Origin: Nitrospira sp.
GTDB lineage: Bacteria > Nitrospirota > Nitrospiria > Nitrospirales > Nitrospiraceae
Reading direction: 5' to 3'
DNA: 64,000 bases
Assembly (NCBI GenBank): GCA_030123605.1
Contig: CP126123.1
Location: 2,770,001 to 2,834,000, forward strand
The notes under the pieces are model-generated. The model did no database searches. It was not told the DNA's origin and saw only the letters and a list, made by a program, of their open reading frames with translations. Below, piece by piece: positions 8,631 through 18,058 of the stretch. Numbering within the stretch: the first letter of the stretch is position 1; each line of letters starts with the position of its first letter. Position numbers and translations under genes: made by a program.

Positions 8631-8915
8631 ATGGGCACAGTGACACCCTGCACAACAGAACATCCGATGGAACCGACGGCGCGGGAACGAGAAATCCTCG
8701 ACCTGATCTGGGCCGGGCTCACTACCCAGGACATCGCACCGCAGCTGGGTATCACCACCAAGACCGTCGAATCCCATCGCGCCAACCTCATGAGAAAATT
8801 CCGTGCATCCAACGTGGCTCAACTGCTGCGCGTCGCGCTTTCAAAAGGAATCCTGCAGGTGAACCCATCTTCGAGGACAAATAAGCCGTCGCGGAGATTC
8901 GACTCACCGAGATGA
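8631..8915 (+). CDS. Small LuxR-type (GerE) DNA-binding regulator
   Basis: A 94-residue protein that is essentially one LuxR/GerE helix-turn-helix: LTTQDIAPQLGITTKTVESH is the classic recognition region (about residues 31-50), followed by RANLMRKF. There is no receiver or ligand-binding domain, so any control must come from its own expression level or a partner. GAAGGAG lies 7 nt upstream of the ATG. It follows the sigma-54 activator after 216 nt that contain a dyad and a possible sigma-54 promoter, which suggests that it is a target and relay of that activator. Its own targets are not evident. The neighbouring DUF481 gene is one possibility. Confidence 0.85.
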   Translation: MGTVTPCTTEHPMEPTAREREILDLIWAGLTTQDIAPQLGITTKTVESHRANLMRKFRASNVAQLLRVALSKGILQVNPSSRTNKPSRRFDSPR

Positions 8916-9273
8916 TCCATGCACGACAATACACAGGCCGGCATTTGCCTCTCGAACGATGTCTCATTTTGCTCCACTCCACCCCCGTGGATCTCCGCCG
9001 TGGCTCGGACCACCACACCGGGCGCTCGTCATTCCCGCTACTGACAAACCTGTGCGTACCATCATGTACGTAGGGTGTTCGAAACGGCTGCCGGTGCCGC
9101 TTTACCAGGCTTGATGGCTGGAAACCGGTGTGGATCGAACGGAACAAAAGAGGTCGTTGCGCACACTGGGAGTTGATCTCGTACGCAGAATCATTTATAC
9201 AACCACGGAATTTTTGCGCACACGCCCCCATGTCACACCGTTCGGAACGTTAGCAAAGGAGCCAGAAACCCGA
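8916..9273 (+). other. Intergenic region before the DUF481-type gene
   Basis: 358 nt without a supported gene. It contains a half-site ATGTCTCA (8959-8966), a partial inverted repeat built on GTAC around 9056-9072, and the promoter at 9173. The reading frame of the next gene is open through part of it, but the lipoprotein-free signal peptide begins only at 9274. Confidence 0.6.
9173..9201 (+). promoter_or_regulatory. Sigma-70-like promoter
   Basis: TTGATC (9173-9178), a 17-nt spacer and TATACA (9196-9201) lie 72 nt before the ATG at 9274. Both boxes are close to consensus with optimal spacing, leaving a leader of about 65 nt with AAAGGAG near its end. Confidence 0.6.
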
Positions 9274-10371
9274 ATGAAGCGACCACTGATCTCGATGATC
9301 TCCATAATCTTTCTCGTTCTGCTGCACGCGGGAGTTCACGCGGCCAATGCGCCGGCGACGCCCGACGCGGCGCCGACACCGGACATCGTGACACTGAAAG
9401 ACGGCAGCGTGATTTATGGACGCGTCCTCGGCATGATCGAGGGCGAACTCCACATCAAGACCGCGTTCGGGGTCGGTGACGACATCGTCAAGGTCATGTG
9501 GCCGAATATCGCGCAGATCGTCGTGAGTCGCCCGGTGCCGTTCAGTCTCAAGGAAGGCACGGTGATCGTCGGCACCGCCGAGGCCAGCGAACCCGGCATG
9601 TTGCTACTCAAGGCTGCGCCGACCGGAACCCCGATGGCGGTCCCCCTCGACTCGGTCATCGGCGTGAATCAGCCGTCGGTCATCTATACGGGCAGTTTGC
9701 AAGCCGGCTTTTCCCAAGCCTCCGGGAATAGTCACCTTCGAAACGCGAGTGTGATCGGAGAATTCGCGGCTCGCGGTGAATCGTTACGGCTCACGATCCT
9801 GGGCCGTTACGTATACGGCGACGACCGCGGAAACCTGCTCGTCCGCAACAGCCGAGGCACCATCAAACTTGACTTCTTTCTGACGAAACGGTTGTATTGG
9901 TTCGCTTCCTCCTATTTCGAACAGGATACGTTCCAAGACCTCAAACTGCGAACCGCACTCGCGACAGGTCCAGGCTATCAATTTCTTGATCGCGGCGACC
10001 TTTCCGGCATTTTCAAGGACATGACCCTCTATACCGAAGTCGGCGCAGCCTATTTCAACGAGGATTTCAAAATCGCAGCGGACCAAACCAGCACCCGCGG
10101 CCGTTGGGCCGTGAAATGGAACTGGCCGCTCTGGGGAGGGGATCAAGTCGCACTGTACCACTTTCAGGAAGGCTTTCAGTCCATTTCCAATTCGAATGAT
10201 CTTTACCTCACGGCCGACACCGGGTTGCGATTCAAGATCTTCGGCGGCTTGGTGAGCGGATTCCAATGGACGCTGCGGTACAACAAAAACCCGCCGCGTG
10301 GCATTTCGGATACGGACAACCTCTACCTCATCACACTCGGCTACAGTTTCGACACCAGCCGCAAGCAGTAG
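9274..10371 (+). CDS. DUF481-type outer-membrane protein
   Basis: A 365-residue exported protein. Residues 1-23 form a signal peptide ending AHA. An SH3-like or Sm-like beta region follows (about 35-125; ITLKD-type start [13 protein letters not shown]). From about residue 130 the repeated alternating strands ([53 protein letters not shown]) match DUF481 beta-barrel proteins of the YdiY type, and the protein ends with an aromatic-containing strand. The function of the family is not established. The ATG at 9274 is preferred because AAAGGAG precedes it and the signal peptide starts there. MscL follows after 50 nt. Confidence 0.82.
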   Translation: MKRPLISMISIIFLVLLHAGVHAANAPATPDAAPTPDIVTLKDGSVIYGRVLGMIEGELHIKTAFGVGDDIVKVMWPNIAQIVVSRPVPFSLKEGTVIVGTAEASEPGMLLLKAAPTGTPMAVPLDSVIGVNQPSVIYTGSLQAGFSQASGNSHLRNASVIGEFAARGESLRLTILGRYVYGDDRGNLLVRNSRGTIKLDFFLTKRLYWFASSYFEQDTFQDLKLRTALATGPGYQFLDRGDLSGIFKDMTLYTEVGAAYFNEDFKIAADQTSTRGRWAVKWNWPLWGGDQVALYHFQEGFQSISNSNDLYLTADTGLRFKIFGGLVSGFQWTLRYNKNPPRGISDTDNLYLITLGYSFDTSRKQ

Positions 10372-10421
10372 GGCGGAAGGCGGACAAGGCATTTAATCTG
10401 TTTGAGCAAGGAGGAGACACG

Positions 10422-10847
10422 ATGAGCATGCTGGGTGAATTCAAAGAATTTGCCATGAAGGGCAACGTGCTCGACATGGCCGTGGGGGTCATCATCGGCG
10501 GCGCATTCGGAAAAATCGTGTCGTCCGTCGTCAGTGATATTTTGATGCCTCCCCTCGGCCTCCTGCTGGGCAAGGTTGATTTCTCGAGTCTGTTTATCCC
10601 CTTGACCGATGAGGCCAAGGGAAAATCGTTGGCGGCGGCCAAAGCGGCCGGGGCGGCCACCATCAACTACGGCGTCTTCCTGCAAACCATACTCGATTTT
10701 ACGATTCTCGCCTTCGTGATTTTCATGGTGGTCAAGCAAATGAACCGTTTCAAAAAAGAAGCCCCTCCCGGACCGCCTCCCGCCCCGCCCAAGGAAGAAG
10801 TGTTGCTCACGGAAATTCGGGATCTCTTGAAGAATCAACGCCGCTGA
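10422..10847 (+). CDS. mscL: Large-conductance mechanosensitive channel MscL
   Basis: A 141-residue channel of normal MscL length. The cytoplasmic N-terminal helix [20 protein letters not shown] leads into pore-lining TM1 ([22 protein letters not shown]). A periplasmic loop and TM2 (about 84-104, [19 protein letters not shown]) follow, then a Pro-rich linker and the C-terminal helix [13 protein letters not shown]. It assembles as a pentamer and opens as an emergency valve near the lytic tension limit. AAGGAGGAG lies about 8 nt upstream. The periplasmic loop is somewhat long and contains an Ala/Lys-rich stretch ([14 protein letters not shown]). Confidence 0.96.
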   Translation: MSMLGEFKEFAMKGNVLDMAVGVIIGGAFGKIVSSVVSDILMPPLGLLLGKVDFSSLFIPLTDEAKGKSLAAAKAAGAATINYGVFLQTILDFTILAFVIFMVVKQMNRFKKEAPPGPPPAPPKEEVLLTEIRDLLKNQRR

Positions 10848-10921
10848 CCTGTTCGTTCGCATCGGTGATCGAGGCCGTCAGAACCCTACCGATGGTCTCG
10901 ATGTTATGCAAGGAGGATCGC

Positions 10922-12238
10922 ATGAAAGACGCTCGTATCGTTCCCCTGGTACTGACTGCGCTGCTCGCCGCGGCCTGCGCGGCACCCCATGCTCCCAATG
11001 ACTCGGCCAGCAGGGCCCTGAATGAAATGAAGGCGGTCGCGCAACCGATTCCGCCGAAGCCGGACCCGCGAGACGGAACCATCGCCGAGTTGAAACAACA
11101 GATCGCCGATCTGCAGCGCCAGAACGCCGAGCGTGATGCGGAACTGGACCGGCTTCGCTCCTCGTTGACGGGGGATCTCGACCGGGCTAAGACCCGGATC
11201 GGCGAACTCGACTCTCAGATCAACCAGCGCGATCGCGAATTATCCTCGCTTCGCAATGCGGCGGGCGACAAGGATCGGTTGGCAAGTCAATTGTCCGATG
11301 CCGAACGCCAGCTCTCAGCCAAAGATAGCGAGCTCGCCGCGTTGCGGACAAGTGCCGGAGACAAGGATCGTCTCGCGGCAGAGTTGTCTGCACTACAAGG
11401 GCAACTGTCTTCGAAAGATCAGGAACTCACCGCCCTCAAGGGCAGTGCCGTGGACAAAGACCGCCTGGCCGAACAGTTGACCGCTTTACAAGGGCAACTG
11501 TCTTCAAAGGATCAGGAACTTGCCGCCCTCAAGGGCAGCGCCGGCGATCGAGATCGTCTCTCTTCCGAACTCGCAACGGCGAAACAACGCATTGCCGACC
11601 TCGAACATCAATTGGAGCTCAGGGACCACGAGCTGGTGGCATTGAAAAGCGCCGCAGGCGACCGGGAAAAACTCGTGGCCGACCTGGCGGCTGCCAAACA
11701 ACGGGCTGCAGATCTGGACAGCGAACTCGCGCGAAGAGACCAGGAAATGGCCGGCCTGAAAGGCGCCCTTGATCAACAAAAGACCACCCTCGCGCAGGCC
11801 AAAGACGATCTGTCGAAACTCCTCCAGGCCGAAGTCGGGAAGGGCAACGTGACCATGAAGCAGCTGGGCGACCAGCTTACCCTCGGCCTGGCCACGACGT
11901 TGCTCTTCGATTCCGGGGAAGCGACGCTCAAGCCAGGAGGGGTGGACGTCCTGCACCGCATCGGCGGCGTACTGAAGCAATATCCCGACCGGACGATCCA
12001 TGTGGCAGGCCACACGGACAACGTGCCGATACGGGGAGCCTTGGCCAAAAAGTTCCCGACCAATTTGGAGCTTTCCCAAGCGCGCGCCGAAAGCGCGCAG
12101 CTCGCGCTGACCGACGGCGGCATGGCCGTGGAAAAGATTGAAGCCTTTGGTCATGCCGACAGTCGGCCGATCGCCAGCAACTCGACGGCCGAAGGACGGC
12201 AAAAAAACCGCCGGGTCGAAATCGTCGTCAAGCAATAA
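10922..12238 (+). CDS. OmpA-family lipoprotein with 31-residue coiled-coil repeats
   Basis: A 438-residue protein with a lipoprotein signal peptide (lipobox LAAAC, Cys about 19). A central rod of about six tandem units of about 31 residues (GQLSSKDQELTALKGSAxDKDRL) makes a long coiled coil. The C-terminal OmpA/Pal-like peptidoglycan-binding domain (about 325-438) has GHTDNVPI, NLELSQARA and NRRVEIVV. Two units are almost identical in DNA (93-nt period starting at 11395 and 11488), so copy number may vary by slippage. It probably spans from a membrane anchor to the cell wall. AAGGAGG precedes the ATG. A paralogue of the same architecture follows 243 nt later. Confidence 0.88.
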   Translation: MKDARIVPLVLTALLAAACAAPHAPNDSASRALNEMKAVAQPIPPKPDPRDGTIAELKQQIADLQRQNAERDAELDRLRSSLTGDLDRAKTRIGELDSQINQRDRELSSLRNAAGDKDRLASQLSDAERQLSAKDSELAALRTSAGDKDRLAAELSALQGQLSSKDQELTALKGSAVDKDRLAEQLTALQGQLSSKDQELAALKGSAGDRDRLSSELATAKQRIADLEHQLELRDHELVALKSAAGDREKLVADLAAAKQRAADLDSELARRDQEMAGLKGALDQQKTTLAQAKDDLSKLLQAEVGKGNVTMKQLGDQLTLGLATTLLFDSGEATLKPGGVDVLHRIGGVLKQYPDRTIHVAGHTDNVPIRGALAKKFPTNLELSQARAESAQLALTDGGMAVEKIEAFGHADSRPIASNSTAEGRQKNRRVEIVVKQ

Positions 12239-12481
12239 CGAGCGGGGCCGCGAGCCCCAGACCTTGCATCTGCCTCAAGAACAGGCTAGAGTGCCCGCCA
12301 TGTTCTTGGGGCAGGCATTGTTCTAACCAGAATCGTTAGGCACGCATTGCTCAAACCGGCTGATCGACATCCGTCGGCGTCGCCCCGATCGTCCCCTCCC
12401 GTTGACCCCTTCGACTTCTCCCGGACGACGGTCGGCCTCGTGCGACCGCGCGACCTTCCCCCTTTGCCAGGGAGAGACCTT

Positions 12482-14248
12482 ATGAGACGAGTTACATGGA
12501 CGCTCATTGTTCTCGGTTCCCTTGCCGCAGGATGTGAAACCACCCCCCGGGTTCAGCCCATCGCATCGAATCCATCGCCGATGGAGACGAAACTCCTGGC
12601 CCTTCAACAGGAGCGGGAACAATTGCTGGTCACGTTGGGGGAATTCCATGACCGCAATCGCGACCTCGAAAGCAAGCTGGCGGATCGCGAGATCCAACCG
12701 GTCGCTGCATCCTATGACCAAATACTCAGCGCCAAAGAAGCCGAACTCGCCGACCTGCGGAGGCTCGCCCCGGAACGTGACAGACTCTCCGGACAATTGG
12801 CTACTGCGACCGGCGAATTGCATCAGACGCGCCAACGCATCGCGACGCTCGAACAACAGATCGCTTCGCGAGAAAAAGACCTCGCCGACCTGAGGAAGCT
12901 CGTCCCGGAACGTGATAGACTCACCGGGCAATTGATTGCCACGACCGGCGAATTGAACCAGACACGTCAACGCATCACGACGCTCGAACAACAGATCGCT
13001 TCGCGAGAAAAAGACCTGGCAGCCCTCCAAACCCATGCGACAGTCGTCGCCAATCTTGAGGGCGCCAAGCGGAGGATTACGGAGCTGGAAACACAGGTCG
13101 CCCGGCAAGACAACGAGCTTCGTACCCTTCGCGCCGGAACCACTGAGCGAGACAGCCTCACGGCCCAGCTGCAAACGGCGACCGCAACGATCGGTTCCTT
13201 GAAAACCCGCGTCGCTGCACTCGATCAACAGCTCAAGGAACGAGAACAGGCGTTTGATACGACTCGCTCTCGGCTCATGGAACGGGAAAAAGAACGAAGC
13301 AAGTTGGTTCCCCAATACAACGCCATGGTCGCGGAAGTCTATCAGGCGAGGCATCGCATCGCAGCCCTCGAACAACAAGTGAACGAAAAGACCGGAGAAC
13401 GACTCGCACGACAAAAAGGCAGCCAATTCACCAACGGACAACGGGGCGGGGACCTCATCAAACAACGCTTCGCTCCAGCCGAACAACCGTCTGCGAACAG
13501 TGGCTCGGGAGCCGAATCGCAGCGAATGCCCCCCGCGGTCCGCGCGACAGTCGCATCCGAGTCTGTTCCACACCCTAGAGACCTCGGCCAACCCAAACCA
13601 TCGCTCGGCGAGGTGGCAGGACAGGCCTCCCCTGAAAAGCCTGTCGCAACCGGAAAGGATGATGGACGCAACGGAGCTTCGACACTAGGACCGACCTCCC
13701 AACCGGATGCTCGAAAGGGGAGCGTCGCCGCCATGAAGGAGGAACTCCTCAAGGTACTGCCGAGCGACGCGGAGCACAGGGCCATCACCGTCAAACAGGA
13801 CGGAAACCGGTTGACCGTTGCGTTGGGATCCAACTGGCTCTTCACACCTGGTGATGCCGCGTTGACGCCGGAAGGTATGACCACGCTGAAGCGGATCGGC
13901 ACGCTGTTGGGGCAGCTCTCGGACAAGTTCGTACAGGTGGCAGGACATACGGATAATCAAGCGATCAACAAAGCCCAACAAAAAACCTTCCCGGACAATA
14001 AAGCGCTGTCTTGGGCGCGCGCAGAAAATGCCCGTCGAGCATTGATCAACGGCGGAATGCCGGCCGACAGGACCAAGGCCGTAGGACTGGCCGATTCGAA
14101 GCCGGTCGCTTCAAACGCCACCGAACAGGGCCGTCAGAAAAACCGCCGACTGGAACTGATTATCGTCCAAAGCCCCGCCGTCGCCTTGACGCCTCCTGAA
14201 GCAACCCGTGCCGGCGCGCAGCTCGCGGCGTTCGGCCTCTCTCGCTAG
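12482..14248 (+). CDS. OmpA-family lipoprotein with 45-residue coiled-coil repeats
   Basis: A 588-residue paralogue of the preceding gene. The signal peptide has lipobox LAAGC (Cys about 18). The rod uses a different repeat of about 45 residues (ERDRLxGQLxATTGELxQTRQRIxTLEQQIASREKDL), with two strong copies and several decayed ones to about residue 300. A low-complexity linker rich in Ser, Pro and Lys (about 305-415) leads to the OmpA-like domain (about 430-560: GHTDNQAIN, ALSWARAENARRAL, NRRLELIIV). GGGAGAG precedes the ATG at 12482. The 243-nt gap upstream shows a small GGGGC-N5-GCCCC hairpin around 12244-12258. Both proteins probably tether the outer envelope to peptidoglycan. Which membrane holds the lipid anchor is unclear. 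Confidence 0.85.
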   Translation: MRRVTWTLIVLGSLAAGCETTPRVQPIASNPSPMETKLLALQQEREQLLVTLGEFHDRNRDLESKLADREIQPVAASYDQILSAKEAELADLRRLAPERDRLSGQLATATGELHQTRQRIATLEQQIASREKDLADLRKLVPERDRLTGQLIATTGELNQTRQRITTLEQQIASREKDLAALQTHATVVANLEGAKRRITELETQVARQDNELRTLRAGTTERDSLTAQLQTATATIGSLKTRVAALDQQLKEREQAFDTTRSRLMEREKERSKLVPQYNAMVAEVYQARHRIAALEQQVNEKTGERLARQKGSQFTNGQRGGDLIKQRFAPAEQPSANSGSGAESQRMPPAVRATVASESVPHPRDLGQPKPSLGEVAGQASPEKPVATGKDDGRNGASTLGPTSQPDARKGSVAAMKEELLKVLPSDAEHRAITVKQDGNRLTVALGSNWLFTPGDAALTPEGMTTLKRIGTLLGQLSDKFVQVAGHTDNQAINKAQQKTFPDNKALSWARAENARRALINGGMPADRTKAVGLADSKPVASNATEQGRQKNRRLELIIVQSPAVALTPPEATRAGAQLAAFGLSR

Positions 14249-14313
14249 GACCCGGCTCTCGGCTGGAATCCTGCACAGGAGACAGCTCCGGCCCGTACTG
14301 TTGCCGTTCGTTC

Positions 14314-15558
14314 TTACAATCGGCAAGGAGGGTTCTGCACGATCGACGCGATGCCGTCACCAGGAACCGTGGCCAGAATCTTATAGTGGCCAAGCCCCAG
14401 CTCCTTCCCGTAAGCCTGCCCCACAAGCACATCCTGCACATGCTGATGGTCGGAGGCCCGAAAGTAGGATCGCCCTTCCTTCAAACCGTCGAACTCATGC
14501 CCTTCCAGAGTCTTGATGAGCGCATGGGTCTCTGTCGTGCCGGCTCGCTGGATGGCTTCAAGGATCTGCGTCATGGCGGCATAGCCAAGATAACAGCGTG
14601 AGGTCGGTGTGTGGTTGTACTTCTCAACCACGCCCTGAATGAATCGTCTGGAGCCGTCAGTGTTGACCTTCGGGTCCCAAATCAGCCCCCAGATGCCGGC
14701 ATTGTCAGCATAACCGAGGGGACGGCCGATTTGTTCACCCGCAATCATTCCACCCACGCCGATTTTCTCCTTCGCCAATTCCAGTTTCGTGTAGGCCTTC
14801 AAGGCATGAACCAAATCCCACCCGTAAAGATTGAGCACAATGAGAGTCGGATGCTTGTCCTTTGCCGCTGTCAGCGCCGACACGAAATCCGTCGAACCGA
14901 AGGGCATCACTGTCTCACCCACAAACTCCACCCCGTGAACCTGACCAGCCGTGACCATAGCTTGGGCCATGGCTTTGCCGTCTAACGTTCCAGTCGTCAC
15001 CATGTACCAGTGACTGCCGTAGGCCTTCATCAGATGGGGAACGACCGCCTGTGTCATCATAGTGGCATTCGGCATGAACACGAAGGTGTGCGAATTGCAC
15101 GCCACCCCGGTCAATTCAGGAAGGTGGGCGCCCGTCACCATGAACAGCTTGTCCTCCTTCTGTGCGAGAGCGCTGACGGTCAAGGCGCAGTCACCATTGA
15201 AGGTGCCCATGAGCACGTCGACACGATCTTCTTGGATGAATTTGGTCGCGACCTTCAATGCCATGTCCGGGTTGGATGCGTCGTCTGCCTCTACGATCAC
15301 GACCTGCCGGTCCAACACACCGCCTCGCTTATTGAAAAGGTCCACCGCCACATTGGCTCCATGGACATCGTGGATGGAAGAGGTCTTATAGGGGCCCGAT
15401 AGCGGATCGAGGATACCGATCTTGATCGGCTCTGCGGCGTAGGCCGCCGATCTTTGGCGCGGTAATCCGAACAAGTGCTCACCAACATCACTGAAGAGCA
15501 ATGCACCGCCGGTCATGGCCGATAATTGGAGAAAGCGTCTTCGTGAGAGAGCACTCAT
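14314..15558 (-). CDS. Periplasmic branched-chain amino acid/amide-type ABC substrate-binding protein
   Basis: A 414-residue type I periplasmic binding protein (Leu/Ile/Val-AmiC-UrtA superfamily). The N-terminus SRRRFLQLSAMTGG is a twin-arginine signal, so it is exported folded. The mature part starts at EPIKIGILDPLSGPYKTSS and keeps the family landmarks GANVAVDLFNKRGGVLDRQV and DDASNPDMALKVATKFI. No permease or ATPase gene is near, so it may serve a distant transporter or act as a ligand sensor. The ligand cannot be told from sequence; short amides, amino acids and urea are all possible. It is convergent with the preceding OmpA gene (65 nt gap). The remnant of a GAF regulator lies upstream. 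Confidence 0.87.
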   Translation of the reverse strand: MSALSRRRFLQLSAMTGGALLFSDVGEHLFGLPRQRSAAYAAEPIKIGILDPLSGPYKTSSIHDVHGANVAVDLFNKRGGVLDRQVVIVEADDASNPDMALKVATKFIQEDRVDVLMGTFNGDCALTVSALAQKEDKLFMVTGAHLPELTGVACNSHTFVFMPNATMMTQAVVPHLMKAYGSHWYMVTTGTLDGKAMAQAMVTAGQVHGVEFVGETVMPFGSTDFVSALTAAKDKHPTLIVLNLYGWDLVHALKAYTKLELAKEKIGVGGMIAGEQIGRPLGYADNAGIWGLIWDPKVNTDGSRRFIQGVVEKYNHTPTSRCYLGYAAMTQILEAIQRAGTTETHALIKTLEGHEFDGLKEGRSYFRASDHQHVQDVLVGQAYGKELGLGHYKILATVPGDGIASIVQNPPCRL

Positions 15559-15889
15559 GTCTTGATCCCCTTCATGGTCATTGGCATTCGCCCACTCTGT
15601 GCGTCGCGCGTCCGATAGGACATACGAGATCCGGCTGAGAGCAGACGCTCTCTTAACAGAGTGGCTTATTTTGTCACACCTCGAAGGTGCGCCTCGAGCT
15701 CGTCGATCCGCACTCTCAACGGACCGACAAGTTCTTCGATCTCTGCCGGTGTGAACTGTGGCGTGATGTGCTTTGTATAGTTCCGGTCGAATGACACAAC
15801 ATCAATAATGACCACACGTTCCAGACCGGCTTCCGCGGTGCTGGATATAAGACCTTCCGCGTTCGCTCACCGTGCCCAAACACAAACTG
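15559..15889 (-). other. Upstream region with a short orphan C-terminal reading frame
   Basis: No intact gene. From about 15840 to the TAA at 15666-15668 the minus strand is open and reads ERVVIIDVVSFDRNYT and onward, ending in a helical acidic stretch (PAEIEELVGPLRVRIDELEA). It lacks a convincing start and looks like the tail of a lost gene joined to the GAF remnant. The remaining 100 nt before 15558 probably hold the promoter of the binding-protein gene, but no clear boxes are seen. Confidence 0.4.
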
Positions 15890-16579
15890 TCACGAGCGAT
15901 CGCCGATAATCTCCTCAAAATTGCGCTGAAGCTCGAGCTCTTCTCTTAAATAGAGATTTTCGGCCCGGAGCCGGTTTTTGAGCCGTTCTACTTATTCGAA
16001 GAGCTGCGCGTTTTTAATGGCGATCGCCGCTTCGTGAGCAAAGACAGCCATGCGCCTGAATTCCTCATCGCTCAGCGGCCGCCTCCCGAGCATCGTCAGA
16101 ACCCCCAGGAGGTCGCTGCGGAAAATCAGCGGAAACCCGGCAAACAAACAGAGCCGGTTCTCTTGGATCTACTCCTCATTCGGCAATCGATCGTCGTCCA
16201 GCACGCCGCTTGTATAGAGCGCTCCCCAACCCTGCGCAATCTTGCCGATCTTGAGCGCTCCGAGTGGAATACGCCGATGCTCGCCGCTCAGGTTGGTATA
16301 CGTGCCGAGGCTGGCAATCAGATGCAGACAACGTACGCGGTTCGTACAATCCGCGGATTTATAGCGGTGCCCGCAGAGGTCCGCTGGACCCAAGAGCCAG
16401 ATCCTCGCGAAGGCAGCGTCGATCTCATGAACCAAACCTTGGGTGATGGTCGTCAACACGACTTGAAGATCCAGGCTGGGAACCATCTGAAGGGCAATAT
16501 GCCCGAAAACGGTACACGAGCCCTGAGGAGACGAGGAGGGAGACGAAGCGTTCATTTCGTGCTCCAAGCCGGCGACCAA
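15890..16579 (-). pseudogene. Decayed GAF-domain regulator (sigma-54 activator type)
   Basis: The minus strand encodes a GAF domain of the type found at the N-terminus of FhlA-like sigma-54 activators (VVLTTITQGLVHEIDAAFAR, ADCTNRVRCLHL, YTNLSGEHRRIPLGALKIG). The frame is cut by TAG at 16169-16171, probably a former Trp TGG, and by TAA at 15992-15994, probably a former Glu GAA in the segment FE-stop-VERLKNRL. Homology continues in the same frame to EEIIGDRS and ends at TGA 15890-15892, where the AAA+ domain should begin. The AAA+ and HTH parts are absent. This is a truncated gene with at least two nonsense changes. Confidence 0.78.
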
Positions 16580-16626
16580 AAACTTGGAGCACGATAGGGA
16601 GCGACCCTGAGATTGTCAATCGCAGG

Positions 16627-17712
16627 TCAGCTGTACTGATCTTCCGTATACACCTGCTTGATCGACCAGAACACGGCTTCCTTGAGCTTTTTGATCTGGG
16701 GATCGGGGGGGTCCTTTCGAATTTTCTGCAACTTCCTGTCCAGCGCGAACAGCGGCTCGACCGATCGCCGATCCGGTACCCGTCCCAAGGCCCACGCGAT
16801 TTCCGTTTGTACAGCGATATCGATACCCGGCGCATCCAACATTTCGAGCAACGGAGGGACCACCGTCGGATCGCTGTGGATATTGCCGAGATCGCCCAAC
16901 CCCTTTGCCGCAGCGGCCTGCAACTCCGGTTGCTTCGAGTGTTTCAAGATATCGACGAGCAAGGGAATCCCGTCCTTCCCCATGTTGCCCAACGCCACCG
17001 CCGCTTGTCCGGCCAGATCCTTGTCCTTGAGCGCCTCCTTCAGGCGAGGTAGGGCCTCATCCGCTACCATCTCACCCAACAGGGAAATGATCTTGAGCTT
17101 GCGCAACTGGGCGGTTCCAGGAGAGTCCAGAAGTTTCAGCAGTCGGTCCGGCTGTCCCCATTCGGCCGTCAACAGCAACGGAAACTCGTACTTGACCAGC
17201 TCATCGCGCAGTACACCCATTGCGTACACACCGGGTTCACCAGCCTGGGCCGATTGGGCGGCTTGAGCGGCATCTTCGAATTCCGTACGGACTTCCTTCT
17301 GCCACTTGATCTTCATCCCTCCCAAAACGTAGGTGAGTTGGCAGGCTGGCCCTTTCCACAAACGAGAGGGGGCATCAGGCAGGTCATTGTCACCCCCCGC
17401 GGAAGCGGTGCCCTCCCAGGTCTTGCGCTGCTCGCATTTCACTCGTAACACGACATCGTGAGCGGAGGCAGGATCGGACGTGACCACGTAACCCAACTCA
17501 CCCATCCGTCGCATGACGGCGTCCTTGATCGCTTCGGCATTGCCGGCGCCCCTATCTGTCAAGGCGATGGCCTCGACAAGGACAGTATGGATACGCGCCA
17601 ATTGCGCTTTTTGTTCTTCGGTAAAATAGTCTCGATAGGCCCAACCGGAAGAGAACGACCCCAGAGAGAGAACGAACAGAGCCGTGGCGGCGATCGAATG
17701 AATCCGTTTCAT
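16627..17712 (-). CDS. Exported HEAT-repeat protein
   Basis: A 361-residue protein with a signal peptide (about residues 1-25, ending near GWA). An N-terminal domain of unknown type (about 30-170, with a CxxR...C pair) is followed by HEAT/Armadillo-like helical repeats from about 185 (LRKLKIISLLGEMVADEALP, AAVALGNMGKDGIPLLVDIL, AAAKGLGDLGNI, EIAWALGRVPDRRSVEPLF). HEAT arrays serve as protein-binding scaffolds, so a periplasmic binding role is likely, but the partner is unknown. Lyase-type PBS HEAT proteins look similar, but nothing here points to a bilin. It is transcribed away from tRNA-Leu. Confidence 0.75.
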   Translation of the reverse strand: MKRIHSIAATALFVLSLGSFSSGWAYRDYFTEEQKAQLARIHTVLVEAIALTDRGAGNAEAIKDAVMRRMGELGYVVTSDPASAHDVVLRVKCEQRKTWEGTASAGGDNDLPDAPSRLWKGPACQLTYVLGGMKIKWQKEVRTEFEDAAQAAQSAQAGEPGVYAMGVLRDELVKYEFPLLLTAEWGQPDRLLKLLDSPGTAQLRKLKIISLLGEMVADEALPRLKEALKDKDLAGQAAVALGNMGKDGIPLLVDILKHSKQPELQAAAAKGLGDLGNIHSDPTVVPPLLEMLDAPGIDIAVQTEIAWALGRVPDRRSVEPLFALDRKLQKIRKDPPDPQIKKLKEAVFWSIKQVYTEDQYS

Positions 17713-18058
17713 GGATGATTCCTCCCTCTCACCAAAAGCAGGCCTCTGCGGGCAACCAAGACACGACCCGATCGATTGATCATTATACTGCTCATTGACA
17801 CCGAGACACTACCCACGGCTCTCGGTCACCCAGGATGGTGACCATGAACGGTCGCCTACCTCAATCCACCCCATAGACGCCCCATGGATGGATGCTCTCT
17901 GCATCGGAACGGAGAACGTGACGGCAAGCAGGCCCTGCCTGCGTATGGGTTGACAGGTATCCTCATTCGACGGTACAAAATGCCATCATCCAACGATCTT
18001 CCCTCACGCAGACACGGTTCGCATGCTTCACCAGCGGGCAAATGGCGCTCGGCGTCGC
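17713..18058. other. Intergenic region between HEAT gene and tRNA-Leu
   Basis: 346 nt with no supported gene. It must carry the divergent promoter of the HEAT-repeat gene; TTGATCATTATACT around 17777-17790 is AT-rich and suggestive. It also carries the tRNA promoter at 17950. Short open frames here show no family resemblance. Confidence 0.5.
17950..17979 (+). promoter_or_regulatory. Promoter for tRNA-Leu (and perhaps tig)
   Basis: A perfect TTGACA (17950-17955), an 18-nt spacer and TACAAA (17974-17979) lie about 73 nt upstream of the tRNA-Leu 5' end. The tig gene begins 59 nt after the tRNA with no obvious terminator between, so read-through is possible. Confidence 0.6.
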
